The notes below the pieces were generated by a model that saw only the letters and a list, made by a program, of their open reading frames with translations, had not been told where the DNA came from and made no database searches. Shown here one piece after another: positions 45,445 to 54,893 of a stretch of DNA of 64,000 nt. A program made the position numbers and the translations under genes. The DNA is taken from positions 1,253,001-1,317,000 of the forward strand of contig NZ_CP035503.1 of assembly GCF_006970865.1 (NCBI RefSeq). The letters run 5' to 3'. The number at the start of each line of letters is the position of its first letter. Positions within the stretch are counted from its first letter, which is position 1. The stretch is from Rhodoferax sediminis. GTDB taxonomy: Bacteria > Pseudomonadota > Gammaproteobacteria > Burkholderiales > Burkholderiaceae_C.

Positions 45445-47304
45445 ATGAATACCTCCGACGACATCCTGACCCGCAGCACCCCGCGACCCCTGGCGTTTTT
45501 CGACAGGGCCATGGTTTTCGTGACGGAAGTCCCCGCGGCGATCCTCGTCGTCCTGGAAACCGTGATCCTGTTCGCCGGTGTGGTTTCGCGCTACATCTTC
45601 GATGCCCCTTTGACGTGGACGGACGAGCTGGCCTCCATCCTGTTCCTGTGGCTGGCGATGCTCGGCGCCGTGATTGCGCTGCGGCGCGGCGAACACATGC
45701 GCCTGGCCACGTTCCTGAACTGGATGTCGCCCGCGCGCCGGGCCTGGGTCGAAACGCTGGGCACCTGTACGGTCGTTTTGTTCGTGGCGATGCTGTTGTT
45801 GCCGTCCTACGATCATATTGTCGACCAATGGATCGTCACGACGCCCGCGCTGGAGTGGCACGACGGCGCTCGTGTGGCCGCCATTGGTGTCGGCGCCGTG
45901 CTCATGCTGGCCATTGCGCTGGCGCGCCTGCTGGAGCGCTCCAGCGCGGCGGAGGTGGTGAGCTGCGTCGTTCTGATCGCCGCCCTGGCGGGGGCGCTGT
46001 GGTTTCTGAAGCCTGTGCTCATGACCCTGGGCAACATCAATTTACTGATTTTTTTCGTGGGCCTGGTGGGCCTGTGCGTCGCGTTGGGCGTGCCCATCGC
46101 CTTTTCATTCGGTATCGCCACGATAGGCTACCTGGTGCTCACGACCACGGCGCCCCTCACCATCGTGGTGAACCGCATGGACGAGGGCATGTCGCACATC
46201 ATTTTGCTGGCGGTGCCGCTGTTTGTGTTCCTGGGGGCACTGATCGAGATGACGGGCCTGGCCCGGGCCATGGTGGATTTTCTGGCCTCGCTGCTCGGTC
46301 ATGTGCGCGGCGGCTTGCAGTATGTCCTGCTCGGCGCGATGTACCTGGTCTCGGGGATATCGGGCTCCAAGGCGGCCGATATGGCGGCCATCGCGCCGGC
46401 GCTGTTTCCCGAGATGAAAAGGCGCGGGGCGCAAGAAGGGGAACTGGTGGCGCTGCTGTCGGCCTCCGGCGCCATGAGCGAGACCATCCCGCCCAGCCTG
46501 GTCCTGATCACCATCGGCGCGGTGACGGGCGTATCCATCTCCGCGCTCTTCACCGGCGGCTTGCTGCCGGCCCTGGTCGGCATGCTGGCGCTGGGCATCC
46601 TGATCTACTTCCAGATGCGGCATGAAGACATGAGCGGCGTCCCGCGCGCCACGTGGGGCCAGATCGGCAAGCTGTTTCTGATCTCGCTGCCCGCGCTGGC
46701 GCTGCCGTTCGTGATCCGCACCGTGGTGGTCGAGGGGGTGGCCACTGCCACCGAGGTCTCCACCGTTGGCGTGGTCTACACCCTGCTGGCCGGCATCTTC
46801 ATTTACCGCCAGTTCGACTGGGGACGCCTGTACCCGATCCTGGTGGGGACGGCGTCCCTGTCCGGAGCCATTTTGCTCATCATCGGTTGCGCCACCGCCA
46901 TGGCCTGGGCGCTCACGCAGTCGGGCTTTTCGCGCTCGCTGGTCGAGTTGATGACCAACGTGCCGGGCGGCAAGACAGGCTTTCTGCTGATTTCGGCATT
47001 GATGTTCACGATTCTGGGCAGCGTGCTCGAAGGCATTCCGGCCATCGTGCTGTTCGGCCCCCTGCTGTTTCCGGTCGCACGCGCCGTGGGCGTGCACGAG
47101 GTCCACTACGCCATGGTGGCGGTCTTTGCCATGGGGCTGGGCCTCTTTGCGCCACCTTTTGGCGTGGGTTTCTATGCCGCCTGCGCGATCGGCAAGGTCG
47201 AGCCCGACAAGGCGTTTTCGCGCGTCTGGCCGTATCTGGGTGTGTTGTTCATCGCGCTGTTGATCATTGTTGCCATCCCGTGGCTATCGATCGGCTTTTT
47301 ATAA
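45445..47304 (+). CDS. TRAP transporter fused permease (DctQ-DctM)
   Basis: A 619-residue membrane protein that fuses the small and large TRAP permeases. Residues 1-190 are DctQ-like with four hydrophobic segments and SRYIFDAPLTWTDELASILF; residues about 200-619 are DctM-like with about 12 segments, including GISGSKAADMAAIAPALFP and SGAMSETIPPSLVLITIG. Works with the DctP protein upstream as a sodium-driven organic acid importer. Confidence 0.92.
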   Translation: MNTSDDILTRSTPRPLAFFDRAMVFVTEVPAAILVVLETVILFAGVVSRYIFDAPLTWTDELASILFLWLAMLGAVIALRRGEHMRLATFLNWMSPARRAWVETLGTCTVVLFVAMLLLPSYDHIVDQWIVTTPALEWHDGARVAAIGVGAVLMLAIALARLLERSSAAEVVSCVVLIAALAGALWFLKPVLMTLGNINLLIFFVGLVGLCVALGVPIAFSFGIATIGYLVLTTTAPLTIVVNRMDEGMSHIILLAVPLFVFLGALIEMTGLARAMVDFLASLLGHVRGGLQYVLLGAMYLVSGISGSKAADMAAIAPALFPEMKRRGAQEGELVALLSASGAMSETIPPSLVLITIGAVTGVSISALFTGGLLPALVGMLALGILIYFQMRHEDMSGVPRATWGQIGKLFLISLPALALPFVIRTVVVEGVATATEVSTVGVVYTLLAGIFIYRQFDWGRLYPILVGTASLSGAILLIIGCATAMAWALTQSGFSRSLVELMTNVPGGKTGFLLISALMFTILGSVLEGIPAIVLFGPLLFPVARAVGVHEVHYAMVAVFAMGLGLFAPPFGVGFYAACAIGKVEPDKAFSRVWPYLGVLFIALLIIVAIPWLSIGFL

Positions 47305-47431
47305 GCCGATGGGTTGCAACGAAATGCAACGTTTTGGCTTTCTGCAGGTGCAATGCATGGCACCATCTTGACGCGAATCGGCGCCACCGTTACAACGATG
47401 ATGCGTCGAACAATTTCACGAATACGGCATC

Positions 47432-48298
47432 ATGAAAATCAGTCTGAGGGCGCCCACGCCGCTGGAATTCTTCACCGCCCTGGTGCAGTCTGACGAGCAC
47501 TTTCCCCTGCTGGAGGCTGCTGCCAGCCTGGCGCAGGACGAATACCCCGAGCTTGATGTGCAGCAGGTGCTGGGCGAGGTGGACCAGTTGCTGGCCCGGC
47601 TCAAGCGCCGTATTCCGCCCGATGCCGCTCCGCTGCAATGCCTGCGGGTGTTGAACCAGTTTTTCTTTCGCGACCTCGGTTTTGGCGGCAACGTCAATGA
47701 CTATTACGACCCCGACAACAGCTACCTGAATGCCGTGTTGCGCACTCGCCGCGGCATCCCGATCTCGCTCGCCGTGCTGTGGATGGAACTGGCCCACGGG
47801 CTGGGCCTGAGCGCGCGCGGCGTGGGCTTTCCGGGGCACTTTATGGTCAAGGTGAATCTGCCCAAGGGCCAGGTGGTGATCGACCCGTTCAGTGGCCAGT
47901 CGCTCAGTCGCGAAGAACTGTCGGAGCGGCTCGAGCCCTACCAGCGGCGCAGCGGGCTGGTGGAAGATTTCGAGGCGCCGATCGGCCTGTACCTGCAGGC
48001 CACACCGCCGCGCGACATCATTGCCCGCATGCTGCGCAACCTCAAGGAGATCCACAAGACCCAGCAGGACTGGCAGCGCTTGATCGCGGTACAGGACCGG
48101 CTGATCATCCTGCTGCCGCAGGCGTGGGGCGAGTACCGCGACCGGGGCCTGGCCCATGCGTCACTGGGCAACGCGGCGCAGGCGGTGCTCGATCTTGAAA
48201 ATTACCTCGTGCACGCCGAGGAAGCGTTTGATATCGATGCCATGGCCGACCGCGTGGCCGAGCTTCGGCGCGCCAAAAACGGATCTGCGCCTGGCTAG
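47432..48298 (+). CDS. SirB1 family transglutaminase-like/TPR protein
   Basis: A 288-residue cytoplasmic protein. The transglutaminase-like core shows NYYYDPDNSYLNAVL-like NDYYDPDNSYLNAV, RRGIPISLAVLWMELAHGLG and GVGFPGHFMVKV, and the C-terminal half has TPR-like helices (DRLIILLPQAWGEYRDRG, AQAVLDLENYL). The family is widespread (SirB1/YchA) but its biochemical function is not established. Convergent with purM. Confidence 0.88.
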   Translation: MKISLRAPTPLEFFTALVQSDEHFPLLEAAASLAQDEYPELDVQQVLGEVDQLLARLKRRIPPDAAPLQCLRVLNQFFFRDLGFGGNVNDYYDPDNSYLNAVLRTRRGIPISLAVLWMELAHGLGLSARGVGFPGHFMVKVNLPKGQVVIDPFSGQSLSREELSERLEPYQRRSGLVEDFEAPIGLYLQATPPRDIIARMLRNLKEIHKTQQDWQRLIAVQDRLIILLPQAWGEYRDRGLAHASLGNAAQAVLDLENYLVHAEEAFDIDAMADRVAELRRAKNGSAPG

Positions 48299-48319
48299 CG
48301 GCCAGCCGCCGGCAAGGAG

Positions 48320-49375
48320 TTAGCTGACGACGACCGCGTCTGCTGCGCCGCGCGGCGCGATGGCGCCAATCTCGAACACCGTCTCCCCGGCGTCGCGCAG
48401 CGTCTGCGCCGTGGCTGCAGCGTGGGCGGCGTCAATCACCACCACCATGCCGATGCCGTTGTTGAACGTGCGGTTCATCTCGTGATCATCAATGCCCGCG
48501 GTTTTTTGCAGCCACGCAAACAGCTCGGTTTGCGGCCAGCTGCCCTGGCGCAGATGCGCCGCCATGCCTTCGGGCAGGACGCGCGGGATGTTCTCCAGCA
48601 GGCCGCCACCCGTGATATGCGCCAGGGCCTTGATCGGATGCGCCGCCAGCGCCGCCAGCACGCTCTTGACATAGAGCCGCGTCGGCGCCATTACGGCCTG
48701 CTTGAAGGGTTGGCCGTCCAGTGTGGCGGGGAGCTGGCCGCTAGCACGCTCAATGCATTTGCGCACCAGGCTGAAACCGTTGGAATGCACGCCGCTGGAG
48801 CCCAGACCCAGCACCACGTCGCCTGGCTGGATGTCCTGGCCGGTCAGGATTTTTGACTTTTCCACCGCGCCGACGGCAAAGCCGGCCAGGTCGTACTCGC
48901 CCGCGGGGTACATGCCGGGCATCTCGGCAGTTTCGCCGCCAATCAGCGCGCAGCCAGAGAGCTCGCAGCCACGCGCGATACCGCCGACCACGCTGGCCGC
49001 CGTGTCCACATCCAGCTTGCCGCAGGCAAAGTAGTCCAGAAAAAACAGTGGCTCGGCGCCCTGTACCAGCACGTCGTTGACGCTCATGGCCACCAGGTCG
49101 ATGCCCACGGTGTCGTGCATGGCCCACTCGAACGCCAGCTTGAGCTTGGTGCCGACGCCGTCGGTGCCGGACACCAGCACCGGCTCCCTATAGCGCTTGG
49201 GCACCTCGAACAGCGCCCCAAAGCCGCCGATACCGGCCAGAACGCCTTCACGCAGGGTCTTTTTGGCCAGCGGTTTGATGCGCTCCACCAGCGCGTCGCC
49301 CGCGTCAATGTCGACGCCGGCGTCTTTGTATGAAAGGGGGGCTAAACCCGAAGAGGAGGGGGCAGATGAGCTCAT
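48320..49375 (-). CDS. purM: Phosphoribosylformylglycinamidine cyclo-ligase (AIR synthetase)
   Basis: A 351-residue purine-biosynthesis enzyme. [20 protein letters not shown] at the N terminus, [26 protein letters not shown] and [18 protein letters not shown] are diagnostic. Divergent from the AI-2E family permease gene. Confidence 0.97.
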   Translation of the reverse strand: MSSSAPSSSGLAPLSYKDAGVDIDAGDALVERIKPLAKKTLREGVLAGIGGFGALFEVPKRYREPVLVSGTDGVGTKLKLAFEWAMHDTVGIDLVAMSVNDVLVQGAEPLFFLDYFACGKLDVDTAASVVGGIARGCELSGCALIGGETAEMPGMYPAGEYDLAGFAVGAVEKSKILTGQDIQPGDVVLGLGSSGVHSNGFSLVRKCIERASGQLPATLDGQPFKQAVMAPTRLYVKSVLAALAAHPIKALAHITGGGLLENIPRVLPEGMAAHLRQGSWPQTELFAWLQKTAGIDDHEMNRTFNNGIGMVVVIDAAHAAATAQTLRDAGETVFEIGAIAPRGAADAVVVS

Positions 49376-49491
49376 TGAAGGTGGCCAGACGGGTTTGCGT
49401 GCATAGCCCTATAGAATTTGTCCTGATTTTAAGGGCTCACCCCGCGCGCCGATATTTCTGCGCGGGCCCACGTCTTTCAATAACCGCCCGC

Positions 49492-50562
49492 ATGCAATTC
49501 ACGTCTGTTCAAAAACGCGCCGCTGCCTGGATCGCCATCGCCATCCTGGTTTTGCTGGCGCTGTGGCAACTGGGTCCCGTGCTCACCCCCTTTGTGGTCG
49601 CGGCGGTACTGGCCTATGCGCTGACGCCCCTGGTGAACAGGCTGGACCGGCTCGGGCACGGGCGTATGCCGCGCGTCCTGGCGGTCCTGCTGGTGGAGCT
49701 GGTATTTATCGTGGCGCTGCTCGGCCTGTTGCTGCTGGTGGTGCCGATTCTGGCCAAGGAGTTGCCGCTGATGCGCGACCAGGTGCCGGTGCTGCTGGAC
49801 CGGCTGAGCGGATGGATCGAGCCGCTGCTGGCCCAGTTCGGTGTCAAGGTCTCGCTGGATGTGGCCAGCATCAAGGGCCTGATGCTTCAGTACCTCAATG
49901 GCAATGTGGAGGAAACGCTCGGCTCGCTGCTCTCGTCGCTCAAGCTGGGCGGCAGCGTGGCGCTGGCGGTGGTGGGCAATGCAGTGCTGATTCCGGTGGC
50001 GCTGTTTTACCTGCTGATGGACTGGGACCGGTTTGTTGGCCGCATCGTGGAGCTGGTGCCGCCGCATCTGCGCGAGGCTTTCGACAGCTTCACGACCGAG
50101 TCGGATACCGTGCTGGGCCAGTACCTGCGCGGCCAGTTGCTGGTGATGCTGATGCTGGCCGTGTATTACAGCGTGGGCCTGTCCCTGTTCGGGCTGGATC
50201 TGGCCATGCCCATCGGTATCTTCACCGGGCTGGCGGTGTTCGTGCCCTACCTCGGCTTCGGCTTGGGGCTGGTACTCGCCACGCTGGCCGGACTGCTGCA
50301 ATTCGCCTCGATCAAGGCCCTGGTGATGGTGGCCGCGGTGTATGGCCTGGGTCAACTGGTGGAGAGCTTCTTCCTGACGCCGCGGCTGGTCGGCGAGCGG
50401 ATCGGCCTGCATCCGCTGGCAGTCATTTTTGCCCTGCTCGCGTTTGGCCAGCTGTTCGGTTTTGTCGGCGTGCTGGTGGCCTTGCCCGCCAGCGCGGTGC
50501 TGCTGGTCGGCGTCCGGCGTGTGCGTGCGAGCTACCTCGCGAGCAAGCTGTACCAGGGCTGA
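49492..50562 (+). CDS. AI-2E family transporter (PerM-like permease)
   Basis: A 356-residue inner-membrane protein with about eight hydrophobic segments. I start it at the ATG at 49492 (MQFTSVQKRAAAWIAIAILV); the longer frame begins inside purM. GLDLAMPIGIFTGLAVFVPYLG and PRLVGERIGLHPLAVIFALL are family hallmarks. Members export or import various small molecules, and only a few have been linked to AI-2. The purM-perM-hda arrangement is common in Betaproteobacteria. Confidence 0.9.
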   Translation: MQFTSVQKRAAAWIAIAILVLLALWQLGPVLTPFVVAAVLAYALTPLVNRLDRLGHGRMPRVLAVLLVELVFIVALLGLLLLVVPILAKELPLMRDQVPVLLDRLSGWIEPLLAQFGVKVSLDVASIKGLMLQYLNGNVEETLGSLLSSLKLGGSVALAVVGNAVLIPVALFYLLMDWDRFVGRIVELVPPHLREAFDSFTTESDTVLGQYLRGQLLVMLMLAVYYSVGLSLFGLDLAMPIGIFTGLAVFVPYLGFGLGLVLATLAGLLQFASIKALVMVAAVYGLGQLVESFFLTPRLVGERIGLHPLAVIFALLAFGQLFGFVGVLVALPASAVLLVGVRRVRASYLASKLYQG

Positions 50563-50581
50563 GGCCGGGTGGACATCACCG

Positions 50582-51277
50582 ATGAAGCAGATCGCTCTTG
50601 ATATCGGACTGGCCAGCGGCCCCACGTTCGCCAGCTTTTTTGTCGGCCCCAACGAGGCGGCGCTCAGGCACCTGCAACTGTGGGCCGGCAATCCGACGCG
50701 CTCGCCAGTTCCCACCTACCTGTGGGGCCCCAGCGGCAGCGGCAAGACGCATTTACTCAAAAGCGTGCGCGAGGCGCTGCGCGAACAGGGCGCCGGCGGC
50801 ACCAGCGTGGGCTGGCTCGATGCGTCCGTGGCGGAACCACCCGAGTTCAATGAGAACTGGGTCGCCGTGCTGCTCGACGACGTGCATCTGTACACCGCGG
50901 TGCAGCAGCATGCGGCGTTCAACTGGTTCGTCAACGCCATGAGTTCGCGCGATGGCCATCCGCGCTGGGTACTGGCGGCGGGCGAGATGCCGCCCGCGGA
51001 CTTGAAGCTGCGCGAGGACCTGCGCTCGCGCCTGGGGTGGGGCCATGTGTTCCAGTTGCAGGTGCTCAGCGAGCCCGAGCGGCGCGCCGTGCTGCGCCAG
51101 CAGGCCGATGCGCGCGGCGTGTTTCTGGGCGACGAGGTGATGGACTTCATGCTCACGCGTTTCAGCCGTGACCTGGGCAGCCTGGTGCAGTTGCTCGACC
51201 TGATCGACGGCTATTCGCTGCAGACCCAGCGGGCCGTCACCATTCCGCTGATCAAGTCGATGCTGGACAACGTGTGA
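50582..51277 (+). CDS. hda: DnaA regulatory inactivator Hda
   Basis: A 231-residue DnaA-like AAA+ protein that, with the sliding clamp, stimulates ATP hydrolysis by DnaA to prevent re-initiation. An N-terminal clamp-binding-like QIALDI, Walker A GPSGSGKTHL, Walker B LLDDVHLY and the C-terminal SRDLGSLVQLLDLID are present. It lacks the DnaA DNA-binding domain. Start at the ATG at 50582, 20 bases after the permease stop. Confidence 0.93.
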   Translation: MKQIALDIGLASGPTFASFFVGPNEAALRHLQLWAGNPTRSPVPTYLWGPSGSGKTHLLKSVREALREQGAGGTSVGWLDASVAEPPEFNENWVAVLLDDVHLYTAVQQHAAFNWFVNAMSSRDGHPRWVLAAGEMPPADLKLREDLRSRLGWGHVFQLQVLSEPERRAVLRQQADARGVFLGDEVMDFMLTRFSRDLGSLVQLLDLIDGYSLQTQRAVTIPLIKSMLDNV

Positions 51278-51302
51278 GCCTGGATCAATACAATTGCAGC
51301 CT

Positions 51303-51974
51303 GTGAACCTCACCCTTTTCGATCTCGACCACACGCTGCTGCCGATTGACTCCGACTATGCGTGGGGGCAGTTCACCATCGAGATCGGCTGGACCGACCC
51401 GGTCGAATTTGCGCGCAAGAACGACGCGTTCTACGCCCAGTACCAGGCCGGCACGCTTGACGTGCACGACTATGTGCGCTTTGCCATCGATGCCGTGCGG
51501 CGCCAGGGTGCTACGAATTCAATAGCTGCTCACGCCCGCTTCATGCGGGATGTGGTGCAGAAGAACCTCAAGCCAGAGGCGCTTGCGCTGGTCGCGCAGC
51601 ATCAGCGCGCGGGCGACGAAGTGCTGGTCGTCACCGCTACCAACGAGTTCGTGACGCGCCCCATTGCCGACGTCTTCGGCGTCAAGGAGTTGATTGCGGT
51701 GCAACTCGAGCGCGGGCCGGACGGCTGGTTCAACGGCGAGATCCGCGGCGTGCCCTCGTTTCGAGGCGGCAAGGTGACGCGCATGGAACAATGGCTGGCC
51801 GCACGCCAACTCGGCTGGGCCGACGTGGACAGCACTTTTTACTCCGATTCCATCAACGATCTGCCACTGCTGGAGAAGGTGCGCCACCCCATAGCGACCA
51901 ATCCGGATGACCGCCTGCGTCCCCTCGCCAGCGAGCGCGGATGGCGCATACTGGACCTGTTTTCCAAATCATGA
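51303..51974 (+). CDS. HAD superfamily phosphatase (subfamily IB, SerB-like)
   Basis: About 223 residues. The nucleophile motif DLDHTLLPIDSDY, motif II Thr/Ser in VVTATNEF, Lys in GGKVTR and motif IV YSDSINDLPLL are all present. I prefer the GTG at 51303 (MNLTLFDLDHTL); a TTG three codons earlier is also possible. Similar proteins are annotated as phosphoserine phosphatase-like or histidinol-phosphatase. A dispersed-repeat fragment at 51509 encodes ATNSIAAHA in frame. Its stop overlaps pcnB. Confidence 0.88.
   Translation: MNLTLFDLDHTLLPIDSDYAWGQFTIEIGWTDPVEFARKNDAFYAQYQAGTLDVHDYVRFAIDAVRRQGATNSIAAHARFMRDVVQKNLKPEALALVAQHQRAGDEVLVVTATNEFVTRPIADVFGVKELIAVQLERGPDGWFNGEIRGVPSFRGGKVTRMEQWLAARQLGWADVDSTFYSDSINDLPLLEKVRHPIATNPDDRLRPLASERGWRILDLFSKS
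51509..51535. repeat. Partial dispersed repeat inside the HAD gene
   Basis: GCTACGAATTCAATAGCTGCTCACGC matches one half of the dispersed repeat (the GCTAT-AATT-ATAGC end), read in frame as ATNSIAAHA. Confidence 0.5.
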
Positions 51975-53581
51975 TTAAAAAATTTATCGACAGACTGCTG
52001 GGCAAAGACCCGGCCAAATCCACCGCCGCCAAGGCCAAAAAGCCCGATTTCGGCAAACGCGTGGAAGTCAGCCAGGCGGTGCATGGCATCGACCCCAAGC
52101 TGGTGGATGAACGCGCGCTCAATGTCGTGAGCACCTTGCAGCAGGCGGGTTTCGAGGCCTATATCGTGGGTGGCGCCGTGCGCGATCTGCTGCTGGGCCT
52201 GCGCCCCAAGGACTTCGATGTGGCCACCAACGCCACGCCCGAACAGGTCAAGGGCCTGTTTCGCCGCGCCTTCATCATCGGGCGGCGTTTTCGCATCGTC
52301 CACGTGGTGTACGGGCGCGGGCGCGAGCATGAGGTGATCGAGGTTTCCACGTTCCGCGCCTACCTCGACAACGCCGCCGCCGAGCAGGTGGCCGGCAACG
52401 AAAAGACCAGCAGGAGCGAGCTCGCCGGCATGAAGCATGCCGTGGATTCGACCGGCCGCGTGCTGCGCGACAACGTATGGGGCCCGCAGGAAGAAGACGC
52501 GGTGCGGCGTGACTTCACCATCAACGCCATGTACTACGACCCGAGAAACCAGGTCGTGGTCGACTACCACGGCGGCATCAAGGACGCCAAGAAGCTGGTG
52601 CTGCGCATGATTGGCGACCCGGCCACGCGCTACCGCGAGGATCCGGTGCGCATCATCCGCGCGGTGCGCTTTGCAGCCAAGCTCGCGCCGCTGGGCTTCA
52701 AGCTCGATCCCAAAACGGCGCAGCCGCTGGTCAAATCCGAGGCCCTGCTGGCCGACGTGCCGCAGAGCCGCCTGTTCGACGAAATGCTCAAGCTGCTGCA
52801 GACCGGCCATGCGCTGGCCACGATCGAACAGCTCAAGCTGCTGGGCCTGGCGCATGGCATCTACCCGCTGCTCGACGTGGTGGTCGAACGTGCGGACCAG
52901 CCCTTTGTGAAGGCTGCGCTGCAGGACACTGACCGGCGCGTCGGCGAGGGCAAACCGGTGGCGCCCAGCTTCCTGCTCTCGTGCGTGTTGTGGGCCGATG
53001 TGCGCGATGGCTGGCGCCAGCGCACGGAAGGGCGCCAGCGGCAACCTTCCTTCCCGGCGCTGCAGGACGCGATCGACGACGTGTTCAACGCGCGCATCGG
53101 CGATGTGTCGGGCCGCGGCAAGCTGGCCGGCGACATGCGCGAGATATGGATGATGCAGCCGCGCTTCGAAAAGCGCACCGGCAGCACGCCCTACAGCCTG
53201 GTGGACCAGCCGCGCTTTCGCGCCGCGTTCGACTTCATGCGCCTGCGCGCCGATGTCGGCGAAATCGACGAGGCGCTGGCCGCGTGGTGGCAGGAGTTCA
53301 GCATGGCCAACGACGACGAGCGCGAAGGCCTGCTCGAGCAGGCCCGGCAGGAGCGGCAGCCCGTACGCCAGCGCGTACGGGTGGCCAAGCCTGCTTCCCC
53401 CGCGTCGTCCAGCGTGGCCGATGAGGCCCGCCCGCCTGCCCGCGCCGAGGCGGGCGACAATATTGGTGGTGATGATGCCGGCGATGCCGGCACGCCGGAC
53501 GCCCCGAAAAAACGGCGCCGCCGGCGTCACTCGGGAGCTACAAAAAACGTAGCTACTCCCGCAGACGACACAAGGGCTTGA
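51971..53581 (+). CDS. pcnB: Poly(A) polymerase I
   Basis: A 536-residue enzyme adding 3' poly(A) tails that speed RNA decay. The nucleotidyltransferase core (YIVGGAVRDLLLGLRPKDFD, VATNAT) and the RNA-binding RRDFTINAMYYD and RYREDPVRIIRAVRFAAKL motifs are clear. The C-terminal 90 residues are low complexity with a basic KKRRRRRH patch, as usual in PAP I, and end with codons from a dispersed-repeat half-copy. The ATG at 51971 overlaps the HAD stop; folK follows, the classical pcnB-folK pair. Confidence 0.95.
   Translation: MIKKFIDRLLGKDPAKSTAAKAKKPDFGKRVEVSQAVHGIDPKLVDERALNVVSTLQQAGFEAYIVGGAVRDLLLGLRPKDFDVATNATPEQVKGLFRRAFIIGRRFRIVHVVYGRGREHEVIEVSTFRAYLDNAAAEQVAGNEKTSRSELAGMKHAVDSTGRVLRDNVWGPQEEDAVRRDFTINAMYYDPRNQVVVDYHGGIKDAKKLVLRMIGDPATRYREDPVRIIRAVRFAAKLAPLGFKLDPKTAQPLVKSEALLADVPQSRLFDEMLKLLQTGHALATIEQLKLLGLAHGIYPLLDVVVERADQPFVKAALQDTDRRVGEGKPVAPSFLLSCVLWADVRDGWRQRTEGRQRQPSFPALQDAIDDVFNARIGDVSGRGKLAGDMREIWMMQPRFEKRTGSTPYSLVDQPRFRAAFDFMRLRADVGEIDEALAAWWQEFSMANDDEREGLLEQARQERQPVRQRVRVAKPASPASSSVADEARPPARAEAGDNIGGDDAGDAGTPDAPKKRRRRRHSGATKNVATPADDTRA
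53532..53561. repeat. Partial dispersed repeat at the pcnB 3' end
   Basis: GGGAGCTACAAAAAACGTAGCTACTCCC is a near-perfect palindrome with the GTAGCTAC element of the dispersed repeat, read in frame near the pcnB C terminus. Confidence 0.4.
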
Positions 53582-53593
53582 GGCCTCTTTCTC

Positions 53594-54061
53594 TTGAAGA
53601 CGGAGCGTGTCACCGCCTACATTGCCCTGGGCGCGAATCTGGGTGATGCCGTGGCCACGATCAGCGGGGCCATGAACGCGCTGGCGACCTTGCCGGACAC
53701 CCAGCTCACCCGCCGCTCGTCGCTCTACCGCACGGCGCCGATCGATGCCGGCGGCCCGGATTACATCAATGCCGTGGTAGAGGTTTCCACTGCCTTGCCC
53801 GCACCCCTGCTGCTGCTGCAGCTCCAGCGCCTGGAGCAGGGCGCCGGGCGTGAACGTTCTTACCGCAATGCCCCGCGTACGCTGGACCTCGATCTGCTGC
53901 TGTACGGCGAGGCGCAGCTGCAAGGCCCGGCGCTGACGATTCCGCACCCGCGCATGGCGGCTCGCGCCTTTGTCCTGGTGCCGCTGGCAGAAATTGCGCC
54001 GCAGCGCGTGAGCGCCGCGCAGTTGCGCCGTGTCAGCACGCAAACCATTCGGCGCTTGTGA
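53594..54061 (+). CDS. folK: HPPK (6-hydroxymethyl-dihydropterin pyrophosphokinase)
   Basis: A 155-residue folate-pathway enzyme. YIALGANLGDA, SSLYRTAPI, DYINAVVEV and RTLDLDLLLYG with IPHPRMAARAFVLVPLAEIAP are diagnostic. The only plausible start in frame is the TTG at 53594; no ATG or GTG lies before the conserved region. The 171 bases after it (54062-54232) hold no gene I can support. Confidence 0.93.
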   Translation: MKTERVTAYIALGANLGDAVATISGAMNALATLPDTQLTRRSSLYRTAPIDAGGPDYINAVVEVSTALPAPLLLLQLQRLEQGAGRERSYRNAPRTLDLDLLLYGEAQLQGPALTIPHPRMAARAFVLVPLAEIAPQRVSAAQLRRVSTQTIRRL

Positions 54062-54232
54062 AATCCCTGATTCTCCCCACAGCCCCATGTGCCGCAGTGC
54101 CAGGGCGGGCGTTTTGTGCCGGGGCGTTTTGCACCGGATCGAGCGCCTCGCGCAAGGCAGCGATAGAGCGGCGGTTAAACTCTCGCGGGTCACAGAGCGC
54201 CACATTTCCGGCCGATATTCCAGGATAGAACC

Positions 54233-54880
54233 ATGCTGTTTGCAAAGTTGCTGCCGCGCGAAGGTAATTTTTTCGAGATGTTCAACCAGCATGCCGACCG
54301 GATCGTGGAGGCCGCTCACGCCTTTGCGAAACTGGTGGCCAACTACAGCGACCTGCATCTGCGCGAGAAGTACAACCAGGACGTGGACAACGCCGAGCGC
54401 GCCGCCGACCGTGTGACACACGAGGTCAACAAGGCCCTGCACAAGACCTTCATCACGCCGATCGACCGCGAGCAGATCCACTCGCTGATCAACACCATGG
54501 ACGATGTGGCCGACTTGATCCAGGACTCGGCGGAGACCATGGCGCTGTACGACGTGCACCACATGACCGAGGAGATCACGCGCCTGACCGATCTGAGTGT
54601 CAAGTGCTGCGAGCGTGTGCGCGATGCCGTCAAGCTGCTCGACAAGATTTCCGAATCCGGCAACGCCGAGGCGGCTTTGAAAACCTGCGAGGAAATCGAC
54701 CGGCTCGAGTCTGACGCCGACCGCGTGATGCGCTCGGCCATGAGCAAGCTGTTTCGCGAGGAGCCCGATGTGCGCGAGGTGCTCAAGCTCAAGGCCATCT
54801 ACGAGCTGCTGGAAACCATCACCGACAAGTGCGAGGACGTCGCCAACATGATCGAGGGCATCGTCCTCGAGAATTCCTGA
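54233..54880 (+). CDS. PhoU-like DUF47 protein, Pit accessory
   Basis: A 215-residue all-helical protein of the DUF47/TIGR00153 family. FAKLLPREGNFFEMFNQHAD at the N terminus and DVDNAERAADRVTHEVNKALHKTFITP are typical, with acidic metal-binding helices like PhoU. It is 13 bases upstream of the phosphate permease and probably regulates it. Confidence 0.9.
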   Translation: MLFAKLLPREGNFFEMFNQHADRIVEAAHAFAKLVANYSDLHLREKYNQDVDNAERAADRVTHEVNKALHKTFITPIDREQIHSLINTMDDVADLIQDSAETMALYDVHHMTEEITRLTDLSVKCCERVRDAVKLLDKISESGNAEAALKTCEEIDRLESDADRVMRSAMSKLFREEPDVREVLKLKAIYELLETITDKCEDVANMIEGIVLENS

Positions 54881-54893
54881 GCCGGGACCGCAC

